Assembly: GCF_900109175.1 (NCBI RefSeq) | Contig: NZ_FNZE01000010.1 | Coordinates: forward strand, 149,073 to 213,072 | Direction: 5' to 3' | Source: Pseudomonas linyingensis | GTDB taxonomy: Bacteria > Pseudomonadota > Gammaproteobacteria > Pseudomonadales > Pseudomonadaceae | DNA: 64,000 bases | In this document: piece by piece, positions 25,645 to 34,237 of the stretch | Layout of the letters: each line of letters begins with the position of its first letter | Position numbering within the stretch: the stretch's first letter is position 1 | Translations under genes and position numbers: made by a program | The notes under the pieces: generated by a model | Told to the model about the DNA's origin: nothing | The model's database searches: none | Seen by the model: only the letters and a program-made list of their open reading frames with translations

Positions 25645-26268
25645 TCAAGAAGCATTTATGCCGTGGCGCACCAGCAAGGCTGCCAACACCCACATGGTCA
25701 AGCCGATCAGGCCGTCCAGAACCTGCCAGGCCCGTGGCCGGGCAAACCAGGGCGCCAACCAGCGGGCGCCGAACCCGAGCAGTCCAAACCAGAGCATGCT
25801 GGCAGTGCCAGCCCCCATGACGAACCACCAGCGCAACTGTACTGGCTGTTGGGCGCCGATGCTGCCAACCAATAGCACCGTATCGAGGTAGACATGGGGG
25901 TTGAGCAGCGTGAAGGCTGCCGCCTGCGCTATCGCTGCCCAGCGGCTGAGGCCCATCCCGCCCTCCGCTGCCTGCAATTGCTGCGCCTGTCGCGCACGGT
26001 GCAGCGCCTGCAGCCCATAGAACGCCAGGAACGCGGCACCGGCCAGCGCCAACGCGCGCGCCAGGGCAGGGCTCTCTCCCAGAGCCTTTGCCATCCCCAT
26101 GACGCCCGCAGTGATCAGCACTGCGTCTGCCATTGCACAGAACAGCACGACGCTGCCTACGTGCTCGCGGCGCAGACCTTGGCGCAGCACGAACGCATTC
26201 TGCGCACCGATCGCCACGATGAGGCCGAGGCTCAGAGCCAACCCCAGGGTAAAAACGGGAAAGAACAT
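25645..26268 (-). CDS. argO: LysE/ArgO-family basic amino acid exporter
   Basis: 207 residues, strongly hydrophobic with about six membrane segments. The start is FTLGLALSLGLIVAIGAQNAFVLRQGLRREHV, the ArgO/LysE signature, and NPHVYLDTVLLVGSIGAQ follows mid-protein. It exports arginine or lysine across the inner membrane. A LysR gene of the ArgP type is transcribed divergently 100 bp away, which is the classic activator-target pair. Confidence 0.86.
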   Translation of the reverse strand: MFFPVFTLGLALSLGLIVAIGAQNAFVLRQGLRREHVGSVVLFCAMADAVLITAGVMGMAKALGESPALARALALAGAAFLAFYGLQALHRARQAQQLQAAEGGMGLSRWAAIAQAAAFTLLNPHVYLDTVLLVGSIGAQQPVQLRWWFVMGAGTASMLWFGLLGFGARWLAPWFARPRAWQVLDGLIGLTMWVLAALLVRHGINAS

Positions 26269-26368
26269 GGTTTGGATGCCTGAAAAAGGATTGATGCGCC
26301 TAGATTGCTTACCCTATGAAATGAAGACAAACTATCTCTACTAAATTGACTTTAGAAAATCTAATCAC

Positions 26369-27265
26369 ATGCTGGACTACGCTTCCCTTGCCGCACTGGC
26401 CGCCGTCGTCCGTGAGGGCAGCTTCGATCGTGCAGCCCGCGCACTCAGCGTGACGCCGTCGGCCATTTCGCAACGCATCCGGTTATTGGAGGAACGTGTC
26501 GGTGGTGCGCTGGTGGTGCGCGGGCAGCCTTGCCTTGCCACGGAAATGGGACGACGCCTCTGCCAGCATGTGGACCGTGTGCGTCTTCTTGAGCAGGAGT
26601 TGCACGAGGCCCTGCCGTCGCTCGCGCCGGAGGGGGGTGTAAGGGTTGCTTTGCCGATTGCGGTGAACGCCGACAGCCTCGCCACCTGGTTCGCTCCGGC
26701 GCTGGCAGCATTCGCCACCGAGGCCCCCGTGCTGATGGAGGTCGCGGTAGACGACCAGGAGCACACGTCGGAGTGGTTGCGCAGTGGCAAGGTTTTGGCC
26801 GCCGTGACCGCCTCAGCCCGCCCGGCCTTCGGCTGCAACAGTCGACCGCTGGGCGCCATGCGCTACCTGGCGGCGGCCAGTCCGGACTTCATGAAACGCC
26901 ATTTCGGCGATGGCGTCGGCGCTGGCAGCCTGGCACGCGCGCCCAGTCTGGTCTTCAACAGCAAGGACGAGCTGCAGGCGCGCTGGGCTCACCGCCTGTG
27001 TCACCGGCATGTGGAGCTGCCCCGCCACATACTGCCGTCGCCCCAGGCGTTCGTGACGGCAACAGTAGCCGGCATGGGCTGGGGGCTGCACCCCCAAGCG
27101 TTGATCGCCGCTCATCTTGAAAATGGCTCGCTCATTGAGTTGGTTCCGGACACCCCGCTGGACGTGCCGTTGCACTGGCAGTACGGACGCTCGGCCTCAT
27201 CGTTGATCGACGGATTGACCCGCCAGATCCTGGCCGCCGCGCATTCCGCCCTGATGCAGTCCTGA
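26369..27265 (+). CDS. argP: LysR-family regulator ArgP
   Basis: 298 residues. The N-terminal winged HTH (LAALAAVVREGSFDRAARALSVTPSAISQRIRLLEERVG) is followed by a LysR substrate domain. The ATAR/CP-box-like VTASARPAFGCNSRPLGAMRYLA is typical of ArgP (IciA). It would sense lysine/arginine and activate argO from the 100-bp divergent promoter. It has no connection to the steroid genes beyond position. Confidence 0.85.
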   Translation: MLDYASLAALAAVVREGSFDRAARALSVTPSAISQRIRLLEERVGGALVVRGQPCLATEMGRRLCQHVDRVRLLEQELHEALPSLAPEGGVRVALPIAVNADSLATWFAPALAAFATEAPVLMEVAVDDQEHTSEWLRSGKVLAAVTASARPAFGCNSRPLGAMRYLAAASPDFMKRHFGDGVGAGSLARAPSLVFNSKDELQARWAHRLCHRHVELPRHILPSPQAFVTATVAGMGWGLHPQALIAAHLENGSLIELVPDTPLDVPLHWQYGRSASSLIDGLTRQILAAAHSALMQS

Positions 27266-27347
27266 CGCCTGACCGCTGCTCCAGTTCGAGCGCATACGGG
27301 GCTCTGACCTGGCCGCGCTTTCCTGCGTTGCGAATGAAGTTGGCGTC

Positions 27348-27408
27348 GCTCCCGCGAAGGCGGGAGCCCGCACGGACTTTCTGGATTCCCGCCTGCGCGG
27401 GAATGACG
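27348..27408. repeat. Inverted GC-rich intergenic repeat of the GGATTCCCGC...GCGGGAATGACG type
   Basis: Two stem-loops: CTCCCGCGAAGGCGGGAG at 27349-27366 and ATTCCCGCCTGCGCGGGAAT at 27385-27404. This motif is common as intergenic repeat DNA in many proteobacteria and differs from the TGTAGGGGCG family in this window. Confidence 0.7.
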
Positions 27409-27473
27409 ATTGCTTCAGCGTTTCCTCGGATACCTCAAGCGGACAGTGCACGCGCGGCTCAGCGCAACGGGAT

Positions 27474-27491
27474 TAGTCTCCCTAGACGATG
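27474..27491 (+). promoter_or_regulatory. Steroid-regulon promoter element (copy 11)
   Basis: TAGTCT-CCCT-AGACGATG with AACAAT at 27512-27517 (20 nt). It ends 82 nt before the 3beta/17beta-HSD gene. Confidence 0.75.
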
Positions 27492-27573
27492 TAGCCCCTT
27501 CCGCCCGTTGCAACAATCGAATCCAGTCGATTGCGCGCTCGATCCGCGCTGATCCAGCAACGGGAGAACAACA

Positions 27574-28332
27574 ATGAAACGAGTTGAAGGCAAGGTTTGC
27601 ATCGTGACCGGCGCCGCCAGTGGCATCGGTCTGGAGGATGCCAGGCTGCTGGCCCGCGAAGGGGCCAAGGTGGTGCTCACCGACCTCAACGAGGAGGCCG
27701 GCCAGCGTGCGGCCGCCGAGATCGGCGGCGACGCCCTGTTCGTGCGTCACGACATCGCCAGCGAAGCCGACTGGAAGCGGGTGATCGAAACCACCCTGGC
27801 GACCTTCGGCCGCCTCGATGTGCTGGTCAACAACGCCGCCATCCTCGCCGTCGGCACCATCGAGGACACCTCGCTGGAGCTGTTCCAGAAGGTGCAGCGC
27901 ATCAACAACGACGGCTACTTCCTCGGCTGCAAGTACGCCGTACAGGCGATGAAGGAAACCGGCGGCGGCTCGATCGTCAACATGTCCTCGCTGGCGGCGT
28001 TGGGCGGCATGCCGGCGTTCTGCGCCTACTCGGCGTCCAAGGGCGCGGTGGCGGCAATGACCCGTTCGATCGCCACGCACTGCAAGCAGCAGGGCTACCG
28101 CATCCGCTGCAACAGCGTGCATCCGGACGGCGTCAACACGCCGATGACCAGCGCCCTGGCCGGCGGCCGGCCGATTGCCCAGGCGGAGCTGGAAAAGGAC
28201 CCGAAGAACCGCATGTGCGCCCCGGTGGACATCGCCAACGTGGTGCTGTTCCTCGCCTCGGACGAGTCGCGCTTCATCAACGGCGCGGAGATCCGCGTCG
28301 ACAACGCCCAGTTGATCGGCGGCACCTGCTGA
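27574..28332 (+). CDS. 3beta/17beta-hydroxysteroid dehydrogenase
   Basis: 252 residues. TGAASGIG (residues 12-19), NNAA, S and Y-x3-K in CAYSASKGA. It tracks the Comamonas testosteroni 3beta/17beta-HSD in several diagnostic places: LFVRHDIASEADW, AMKETGGGSIVNMSS, NSVHPDGVNTPM, and FLASDESRFINGAEIRVDN near the end. It would oxidise 3beta- or 17beta-hydroxyls to ketones with NAD. Single-gene unit: its own promoter element upstream and a terminator downstream. Confidence 0.83.
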   Translation: MKRVEGKVCIVTGAASGIGLEDARLLAREGAKVVLTDLNEEAGQRAAAEIGGDALFVRHDIASEADWKRVIETTLATFGRLDVLVNNAAILAVGTIEDTSLELFQKVQRINNDGYFLGCKYAVQAMKETGGGSIVNMSSLAALGGMPAFCAYSASKGAVAAMTRSIATHCKQQGYRIRCNSVHPDGVNTPMTSALAGGRPIAQAELEKDPKNRMCAPVDIANVVLFLASDESRFINGAEIRVDNAQLIGGTC

Positions 28333-28340
28333 TCCGTCAT

Positions 28341-28366
28341 GCCGGGGCGCAACTGAGCGCCCCGGC
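28341..28366 (+). terminator. Hairpin after 3beta/17beta-HSD
   Basis: A 10-bp perfect stem (GCCGGGGCGC and complement) with a 6-base loop, 9 bases after the stop. No T run; a second, stronger terminator follows at 28413. Confidence 0.5.
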
Positions 28367-28412
28367 CGAACACCCAACGTGTGCTGACAGGACTGCCTCT
28401 CTGTCACCTTTT

Positions 28413-28438
28413 ACCCGGCCCCAGGCCGGGTTTTTTTT
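28413..28438 (+). terminator. Rho-independent terminator
   Basis: ACCCGGCC with complement, tight CCA loop, then eight T. Between the HSD gene and the convergent LuxR gene. Confidence 0.85.
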
Positions 28439-28484
28439 GTGCGCGCCGCCGTATCGCGCGTCCGAGGGAGCACGCGGTTCGCTT

Positions 28485-29648
28485 TCAGGCCAGTGCGGCG
28501 ACGCTGTTGAGCAGGGTCTTGACCAGTTGGGCCTGGCGGGTGGCGCCGGTCTTGGCGAAGACGCCGCGCAGATGGGCGCGCACGGTGTTGCGCGAGAGGC
28601 ACAGGCGCTCGGCGCTCTCGTCCAGGGTCAGGCCATCCATCATCAGCATGGCCACCTCGGTTTCCGTGCGGGTCAGCTGGAACAGGCTGCGCAGCAGGTG
28701 CCGCGAGGCCTGCGGCGAGTCGTTCGGGTCGCGGATGAACACCGCCACGGCCGGCCGCCGGGCCTTGCCCTGGCCTTCGTAGTTGAGGGCGATGGGGCGC
28801 AGCAGCACGTTCAGCGGCACTTCGCCGGTCGGGCGGGACAGGGTGAGCACCTCCACCGACTCGTCGCGGCCCTGCTGGCGCTGCTGCAGCACCGTCTGCA
28901 CGGCCTTCTGCAGATCGCGGTTGTCCTGGGCGGAATAGGCGTGCAGCCGCTCCTGGCGACACTCTAGGCCATCGCGCGCGGCGAACAGGCGCTGGGCTGC
29001 CTGGTTGCTGCGCATCACCCTACCGGTTTCGTCGAGGATTGCCGTGCCGACCAACAGGCGGTCGATGGTGGCGGCGTAGAGCAGGCGCTCCGAGTCCAGC
29101 TCGTCGACCGTCGAATGCAGGTCAACCGCCTGCTGCAGGTGCGGCCTGAGCAGCTCGATCAGCGCCCGTTCCGCGGCGTCGAAGTCCGCCGCCGCATGGC
29201 CGCGGCAGGCGAACAGCGCACAGTGCATGCCGGCCTCGGTGCGCAGGTTGGCCGCCAGCACGTAACGCAGGTCCAGCGGCTGCAGGTAGCTGCGGTAGAA
29301 GTCGTGGGCCAGCCAGGGCTCGTCGCCCAGCACCTGGTCGGCGCTGGCCACCTGTCCCGCCGGCCAGTCGAGGAAGGGACAGATCGAATAGTAGTGCTCG
29401 CTGTAGGACGGCTCGCCCGGCAGGTGCGGGCCGTGGATCGAGGCGTTGACGATCAGCCCGGGGCGGTCGTGGGCGGGGTTGCGCAGCACCAGGGTCATGA
29501 AGCTGGCGCGAAAGCGCAGGCGCAGCGCCTCCAGCAGGCCGGACCAGGGCGTGGGCTCCAGCGGGCCGCGGTAGGTCAGGGCCAGCAGGTCGCTGAGTTC
29601 GCGGGCGTCAAGCCCCGCCAGTTCATGGGCATGTGACGATTCGTGCAT
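28485..29648 (-). CDS. LuxR-family regulator, TesR/TeiR-like
   Basis: 387 residues. A long N-terminal sensory region (about 1-310) contains a PAS-like stretch (AATIDRLLVGTAILDETGRVMRSNQAAQRLF). The C-terminal LuxR HTH is FQLTRTETEVAMLMMDGLTLDESAERLCLSRNTVRAHLRGVFAKTGATRQAQLV. Size and domain order match TeiR/TesR, the testosterone regulators of Comamonas. Its own promoter carries a regulon element 67 nt upstream, so it is probably autoregulated. It is the strongest candidate activator of the window-wide promoter element, together with the close paralogue at 61533. Confidence 0.8.
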   Translation of the reverse strand: MHESSHAHELAGLDARELSDLLALTYRGPLEPTPWSGLLEALRLRFRASFMTLVLRNPAHDRPGLIVNASIHGPHLPGEPSYSEHYYSICPFLDWPAGQVASADQVLGDEPWLAHDFYRSYLQPLDLRYVLAANLRTEAGMHCALFACRGHAAADFDAAERALIELLRPHLQQAVDLHSTVDELDSERLLYAATIDRLLVGTAILDETGRVMRSNQAAQRLFAARDGLECRQERLHAYSAQDNRDLQKAVQTVLQQRQQGRDESVEVLTLSRPTGEVPLNVLLRPIALNYEGQGKARRPAVAVFIRDPNDSPQASRHLLRSLFQLTRTETEVAMLMMDGLTLDESAERLCLSRNTVRAHLRGVFAKTGATRQAQLVKTLLNSVAALA

Positions 29649-29715
29649 CCCGCGCCTCGCTTGTTGTGGTTGTCAGGCTGGATGGGGCCAGTATTTGCGC
29701 CCCGCGGGGCCGGCA

Positions 29716-29733
29716 AATCGTCCGTTCGGCCTA
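29716..29733 (-). promoter_or_regulatory. Regulon element before the LuxR gene (copy 12)
   Basis: Minus strand: TAGGCC-GAAC-GGACGATT, with AATACT at 29695-29690 (20 nt). It ends 67 nt before the regulator's start. Confidence 0.68.
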
Positions 29734-29741
29734 GAGAGGTT

Positions 29742-29840
29742 TGTAGGGGCGAATTCATTCGCCATGGGCCGCAACGCGGCCCCCGATGTTGCCAAGGGCA
29801 GGCCGAAGGCCTGCCCTTGGCGAATGAATTCGCCCCTACA
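29742..29840. repeat. Dispersed palindromic repeat, long form
   Basis: 99-bp copy directly beside the LuxR promoter element and 44 bp from the end of the convergent-side gene at 29884. Confidence 0.85.
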
Positions 29841-29883
29841 GGACGGGGTGTCCGCCAGGACACGTTTGGCCTGTCGGCGCCAA

Positions 29884-30339
29884 TCAGTTGATCGGCTGAG
29901 AGGTGATCCTCCACTGAGCATCCAGTGGGCCGATCATCTCCAGCAGCCGTTTGTAACCGGTCTGAAGGATGCGCCACTCGCCCTGCACCTTGATGTAGCG
30001 ATCTTCGTAGATCGCGCTGCCGTTAAGCAGGGTCTGCTCATCGAGGTTGATGAACACGTCGTTGAGGTACCAGAGGCCGGTGGCTTCATCGCCGTCGACG
30101 ACAATTTCCGGGGTGTGGCCGTTGTGCATGCCGAATCGGCGGTTGGTGAAGCTGGTGCGGTAGAACTCCATGGCCTGCTCCAGGCCGTTCAGTTCGAGTT
30201 GGTAGGTCGGGCTGTCGAAGCGGATCTGTACCTCGGGGGCGAAAAGGCCGCGCAGCAGTTCGAGGTTGCAGGTGTCGATACCACGGAAATAGCGGGCCTT
30301 GAGCTGTTTGATCTGCTCGATGGCAACGAGGTCCAGCAT
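29884..30339 (-). CDS. BaiE-like steroid dehydratase (NTF2/SnoaL fold)
   Basis: 151 residues. It aligns by eye with BaiE, the bile acid 7alpha-dehydratase of Clostridium scindens: IEQIKQLKARYFRGID, MHNGHTPEIVVDGDEATGLWYL, and EWRILQTGYKRLLE. Candidate catalytic residues are Tyr17, Asp22, His72/His75 and Asp94. It would remove a ring hydroxyl as water, or as another leaving group, from a 3-keto-4-ene steroid (inference). The ATG at 30339 is preferred because TGGAG precedes it. It is the last gene of a five-gene operon with SDR, SRPBCC, sulfotransferase and DUF1214. Confidence 0.75.
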   Translation of the reverse strand: MLDLVAIEQIKQLKARYFRGIDTCNLELLRGLFAPEVQIRFDSPTYQLELNGLEQAMEFYRTSFTNRRFGMHNGHTPEIVVDGDEATGLWYLNDVFINLDEQTLLNGSAIYEDRYIKVQGEWRILQTGYKRLLEMIGPLDAQWRITSQPIN

Positions 30340-30424
30340 GTCAGTGATCTCCAGGGGAAGGGCGAGGGCCATATGGCCATTCTGCGAGTGGCGAAAGGAA
30401 GCGACTTCCCTGTCGCCCGGCTAG

Positions 30425-31216
30425 TCAGCAAGGCAGAAAGTGACCGCCGTTGACGTCCAGCTGTGCACCGGTAATGACCTTGGCGTAGTCGCTGGCCAGG
30501 TACAGGGCGGCCATGGCGCAGTCGCCGTCCTCGGGGATCTTGCGCAGTGGGATCTGCTGCGCGATCTCGTAGACCAGCGATTCCATCGAGACGCCCAGGC
30601 GCTTGGCTTCGCTCTGGAAGTAGCCGATTACCGGCGCGCCCCACATCCAGCCCATGAAGGTGGAGTTGACGCGGATGCCGAAAGGGCCGAGATCCTGGGC
30701 CAGGTACTGCACGGCGGTCTTCAGCGCGCCCTTGGAGACGGCATAGCCGGATTCCAGTTGGTTGGGGGTGCGGGTGGCCATGGTGTTGACCATGACGATG
30801 CTGCCCGAGCGCTGCTGCTTCATCTGCGGCAGCACGGCCTGGGTCATGTGCATGGTGCCGAACAGGTTGACGTCCATCGCCTGGCGCCAGTCGTCCATGG
30901 ACGACGCGGAGGAGCTGGCCCAAGTGCCATGGGCGTAGGCGGAATTGATCAGCGCGTCGATCCGGCCGAAGTGCTCGACCGTCAGGTCGGCGAGCTTCTG
31001 GCACTGTTCGGCTTGGGCAATGTCGGTAGGGACTTTCAGCACCGGCGTGTCGTAGCCCGCGTCGCGGATGGCCTGTTCGGCCTGGTCCAGCTTGGCCGGC
31101 GTGCGGGCGGCCAGCACCACGGCCTTGGCCTGGTATTCGGCGGCACGCACGGCCAGCTTGATGCCCAGACCAGGGCCGATACCGGAAATGATCACGACTT
31201 TGTCTTTCAGCAACAT
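30425..31216 (-). CDS. SDR-family oxidoreductase
   Basis: 263 residues. SGIGPGLG at residues 11-18 is an unusual variant of TGxxxGxG. NSAY replaces the usual NNAG; the active site is Y-x3-K in SGYAVSKGAL, and a typical C-terminal ITGAQLDVNGG follows. GGAAAG precedes the ATG. It is fourth in the operon DUF1214-sulfotransferase-SRPBCC-SDR-BaiE-like, 40 bp after the SRPBCC gene. Probably oxidises or epimerises a ring hydroxyl on the same substrate as the dehydratase and sulfotransferase. Confidence 0.78.
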   Translation of the reverse strand: MLLKDKVVIISGIGPGLGIKLAVRAAEYQAKAVVLAARTPAKLDQAEQAIRDAGYDTPVLKVPTDIAQAEQCQKLADLTVEHFGRIDALINSAYAHGTWASSSASSMDDWRQAMDVNLFGTMHMTQAVLPQMKQQRSGSIVMVNTMATRTPNQLESGYAVSKGALKTAVQYLAQDLGPFGIRVNSTFMGWMWGAPVIGYFQSEAKRLGVSMESLVYEIAQQIPLRKIPEDGDCAMAALYLASDYAKVITGAQLDVNGGHFLPC

Positions 31217-31256
31217 GGCACTTTCCTTCTTGTTGTTGTGTTGGGGACTCGGCTGC

Positions 31257-31724
31257 TCAGGTACGGCTGGCGTGCAGTTGTTCGGCGCGTCGTTTCAGGT
31301 CGCGGGCCATCTGATCGAAGCCTTTTTTCACCCAGGCACCGTGCTCGCGCATGATGGTGTCCTGGTTCAGGCCCAGGAAAATATCCGTGGTGAAGTAGCT
31401 GCAGCGGTTGGCATCGATGGCGGTGATGTACTGATCGCGGCGCGCGGCGTCCATGTTTTCCGGAACGGGGCGCTGCTCCCAGGACAGCAGTTGCTCCGGA
31501 TCGCAAGCCACCAGGTATTCGAGAACCGGGAAGGTTTCGTCGCTATCTGGGGTACGTACCTGCATGACCACCGGATCGCCGATTTGCAGGCCGCACTGAA
31601 TGCTCGGACAGAAGCTGTTCCACTCGTGGTAGTTGTCCAGATCGACGAGCACTTCCCAGACCACTCGGGCGGGGGCGTCAATTTCCACGGTAATCGAGGT
31701 CACAATGTTTTCGGCCTTGGCCAT
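31257..31724 (-). CDS. SRPBCC (START-like) domain protein
   Basis: 155 residues. Opens with ITVEIDAPARVVWEVLVDLDNYHEWNSFCPSI, the standard Bet v1/START-like beginning, and ends with a long C-terminal helix (HGAWVKKGFDQMARDLKRRAEQL). The fold has a large hydrophobic cavity suited to sterols. A binding or cyclase/dehydratase role for the operon's substrate is inferred. AGGAGCACGTC precedes the ATG. It lies 74 bp downstream of the sulfotransferase. Confidence 0.78.
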   Translation of the reverse strand: MAKAENIVTSITVEIDAPARVVWEVLVDLDNYHEWNSFCPSIQCGLQIGDPVVMQVRTPDSDETFPVLEYLVACDPEQLLSWEQRPVPENMDAARRDQYITAIDANRCSYFTTDIFLGLNQDTIMREHGAWVKKGFDQMARDLKRRAEQLHASRT

Positions 31725-31798
31725 GACGTGCTCCTGATGGGAGTTCAGTTGATGGGGGAAAAGCGATCTGCAGCGGCGCGCTGCATGACTTTGCGCGG

Positions 31799-32986
31799 CT
31801 AATGTTTGGCGCCCAGATGCCGGGCGCGATACTCCGCGTAGTCCTGGGTCATCTGTGCCTCGGTCAAGCCGAAGCGCTCCAGGCTGTAGTCGTGGCTGGC
31901 CCGTTTGTCCCGGCCGTTTTGCGCCAGCCAGGCCTGCGCAGCGGCGCGGGCCTGCTCGGTGAACGGCAGATTGGCGAAGGCGTAGACGTTCTCCAGTACG
32001 TGCATCGGCTGGGTCACGGTGTCGGCGAAATGGATGTCGAGGAAGCGCGCGGCGGCGTGCTGCTCGCGCACCTGCATGGTGTGGCGGATGCCACGGGCCA
32101 TGCGGTTGTTCCACTGCGCGCCGGCGGCTTTCGGGTCCGGGTTGGCGCTGTACATCTGCCACAGGGTGTGGGCCATGCTGGCCATCGACGGGATGGTCTG
32201 GGCGGGTTCGCGGTGAGTCAGAACTACCTGTGCCTCGGGGAATACATCCAGCAACAGGTGCAGGGTGTGCAGGTGCTGAGGAGCCTTGAGCAGCCAGCGC
32301 TGGCCAGCCGGTTCACCGCGTTGGGTTTTCTGCCATTGCAGGAACTGCAGCATTTTTTTCAGCTGGGTGTAGACCGGCCGCTGGTCCTGCCGGTCCAGCC
32401 AGCGGGTGTAGCTGGGCACGTTGACGTAGGCGTCCATGGCGCACATGAACGAGTGCTCCATGAGCATGAATTCCTCGTCGCAGAGCATGGCGTCCAGCGG
32501 GTGGATGGCGAGGATCTGCGGAATGACCTCGGCCATCAGATCGACTTCGGCCTTGGCCAGGGCGATGCGCTGGGTTGGCGCGGCGAGGGTTTCGTCGGAC
32601 AGCGGTGCCGGGAAGCGGGTCTCCCACCAGGCCGCCGAGTAGAAGCGCGGGTCAACGGCCAGGGTGCGCTGCAGCAGGGTGGTGCCGGTGCGCGGCAGGC
32701 CGACGATGACCAGCGGGTCGTCGATGGCTATCTGGGTGATTTCCGGATGACGGCCGAGGTAGTCCTCCATCACCAGGCGGTTGACCAGTTGCCCGACCAG
32801 CCGCTCCTCGAGCAGATGCCGGCCGCTCGGCGACAGCTCGGCCTCGCTGGCCACGGCATCGAGCAGCGCCTGCAGGGACTCGCGGTAGTGGTCATCACCA
32901 AAATTGTCGAGGCCGTTGGCGCGTGCGCTGGCGGTTGCCAGCAGTTTGTCGACGGTCAAATCTTCGATTGGATGGTGCGTGCTCAT
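31799..32986 (-). CDS. PAPS-dependent sulfotransferase-family protein
   Basis: 395 residues. The 5'-phosphosulfate-binding loop is at 97-103 (VGLPRTGTTLL). A later HREPAQTIPSMASM stretch fits the 3'-phosphate-binding element (R and S). An N-terminal helical part precedes the domain, as in the Sulfotransfer_3 family. It would transfer sulfate from PAPS to a hydroxyl. Its start overlaps the stop of the DUF1214 gene (ATGA). PAPS-making CysD and CysNC are encoded immediately upstream and a DHH phosphoesterase lies beyond. A steroid acceptor is inferred. Confidence 0.8.
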   Translation of the reverse strand: MSTHHPIEDLTVDKLLATASARANGLDNFGDDHYRESLQALLDAVASEAELSPSGRHLLEERLVGQLVNRLVMEDYLGRHPEITQIAIDDPLVIVGLPRTGTTLLQRTLAVDPRFYSAAWWETRFPAPLSDETLAAPTQRIALAKAEVDLMAEVIPQILAIHPLDAMLCDEEFMLMEHSFMCAMDAYVNVPSYTRWLDRQDQRPVYTQLKKMLQFLQWQKTQRGEPAGQRWLLKAPQHLHTLHLLLDVFPEAQVVLTHREPAQTIPSMASMAHTLWQMYSANPDPKAAGAQWNNRMARGIRHTMQVREQHAAARFLDIHFADTVTQPMHVLENVYAFANLPFTEQARAAAQAWLAQNGRDKRASHDYSLERFGLTEAQMTQDYAEYRARHLGAKH

Positions 32987-34092
32987 ACGGCCTCCGCGAC
33001 AGCAGACACTTTGACCACTTTCGTGGTGGGGTGGCATTGCTCCTCGGCACCGACCCAGCGCAGGCACAGGGTGCCCTGGCGTACCCCGGCGGTTTGCAGC
33101 CAGTTGACTACGCCCGGGTCCCGTTCGCTGAGCACCAGGGTCACCCCGCCGTTGGCGTCGTACTGGGCCTGGTGTTTGTTGCAGCAGATGCGGTGGTAGC
33201 GGTAGTCCAGCGACTCCATCCAGTAGTTGTTGATCTGCAGGTTCCAGAAGTCGCAGTCCGGCACCTTGTCGATGTGGATGACCAGCGCCTCGTCTTCGCC
33301 CAGCACCCAGTGCGAGTGGTAGTAGAAGATGTTCGGGTCGCCGCCCACGGCCTGGCAAACGGCCTGGTCGGCCGGTGGCAGCTGGTTGCTGTGGGCCTGA
33401 TAGCCCGCCGCCCAGTCGGCGAACAGCCTGGCGGTGTTCTCCACGAAGCTGGATACGCGGCTCAGGCCTTGCTGGAAGGTCGCGGGGTCGAGCGCCTTGG
33501 GGGTGGCATCGGTGCCGATGCGCTCGATGCTCAGCTTGGCCGGCACTTCGCTGCGCCGGTCGAGGAAGGTCTGGCGCACGATCAGCGCGTTGGTGGCGTC
33601 TTCCACCTTCAGCCAGTTGCCCGGTTGCGGCTCGCGGCTGAGGATAATTTCGAAGTTACCCTGAGCATCGATCTGCAACTGGCTGGCGTCGATGAATCCC
33701 GTCTGGATCAGGGTGCCGTCGGTTTCATAGCCGCCTTTCTGGGTGCCGAAGCTCAGGTAGGCGACGCTGCCGCGCTGGCCTTTGATGCGGTATTCCAGAG
33801 TGCCGTCCAGGCGCGAGTATTCGTAGAGGTTGTCCGGGTTGTCGGCACCGATCTTCGCGGTCTCGTGGGAGGTCTTGAAGAAGCTGGGAAAGGCTGGATC
33901 GGCGAACTCGATGTGCATTTCCAGGCCGATGCGCAGCAGACGAGTGAGGTAGCGGAAGCCTTCGGCGCGAGTCGCCGCATCGGCTGGCGTTTCCGGGCGA
34001 AGGATCTGCTCGCCGCAGCGTTTCAGGTGGTCGCAGAATTCGGACCAGGTCTGGCCGCTGAGCAGCCTTTCGTCGATCGAGCTTGTTGTCAT
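32983..34092 (-). CDS. DUF1214-domain protein
   Basis: 369 residues, no signal peptide. The C-terminal DUF1214 region contains WVLGEDEALVIHIDKVPDCDFWNLQINNYWMESLDYRYHRICCNKHQAQYDANGGVTLVLSERDPG; the N-terminal two thirds include GNWLKVEDATNALIVRQTFLDR. Members often neighbour sulfotransferases and lipid-related genes, but no biochemical role is established. It is the first gene of the operon driven by the element at 34191, and translationally coupled to the sulfotransferase. Confidence 0.75.
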   Translation of the reverse strand: MTTSSIDERLLSGQTWSEFCDHLKRCGEQILRPETPADAATRAEGFRYLTRLLRIGLEMHIEFADPAFPSFFKTSHETAKIGADNPDNLYEYSRLDGTLEYRIKGQRGSVAYLSFGTQKGGYETDGTLIQTGFIDASQLQIDAQGNFEIILSREPQPGNWLKVEDATNALIVRQTFLDRRSEVPAKLSIERIGTDATPKALDPATFQQGLSRVSSFVENTARLFADWAAGYQAHSNQLPPADQAVCQAVGGDPNIFYYHSHWVLGEDEALVIHIDKVPDCDFWNLQINNYWMESLDYRYHRICCNKHQAQYDANGGVTLVLSERDPGVVNWLQTAGVRQGTLCLRWVGAEEQCHPTTKVVKVSAVAEAV

Positions 34093-34190
34093 TGTTGTGA
34101 CTCTCCTGAGTGTGCGAGTCGGCCGCGGCGCCCGTGGTGCGCAGCGCGACTGACTCGCCCGTCAATGTATGTGCATGCGAGAAAAGGTTT

Positions 34191-34208
34191 CTTCATCCGG
34201 GCGGACTA
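34191..34208 (-). promoter_or_regulatory. Regulon element of the sulfotransferase operon (copy 13)
   Basis: Minus strand: TAGTCC-GCCC-GGATGAAG, with ATACAT at 34170-34165 (20 nt). It ends 98 nt before the DUF1214 start. Confidence 0.68.
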
Positions 34209-34237
34209 ATTGCACGCCGGGGCCGCCCGGCAATGCC

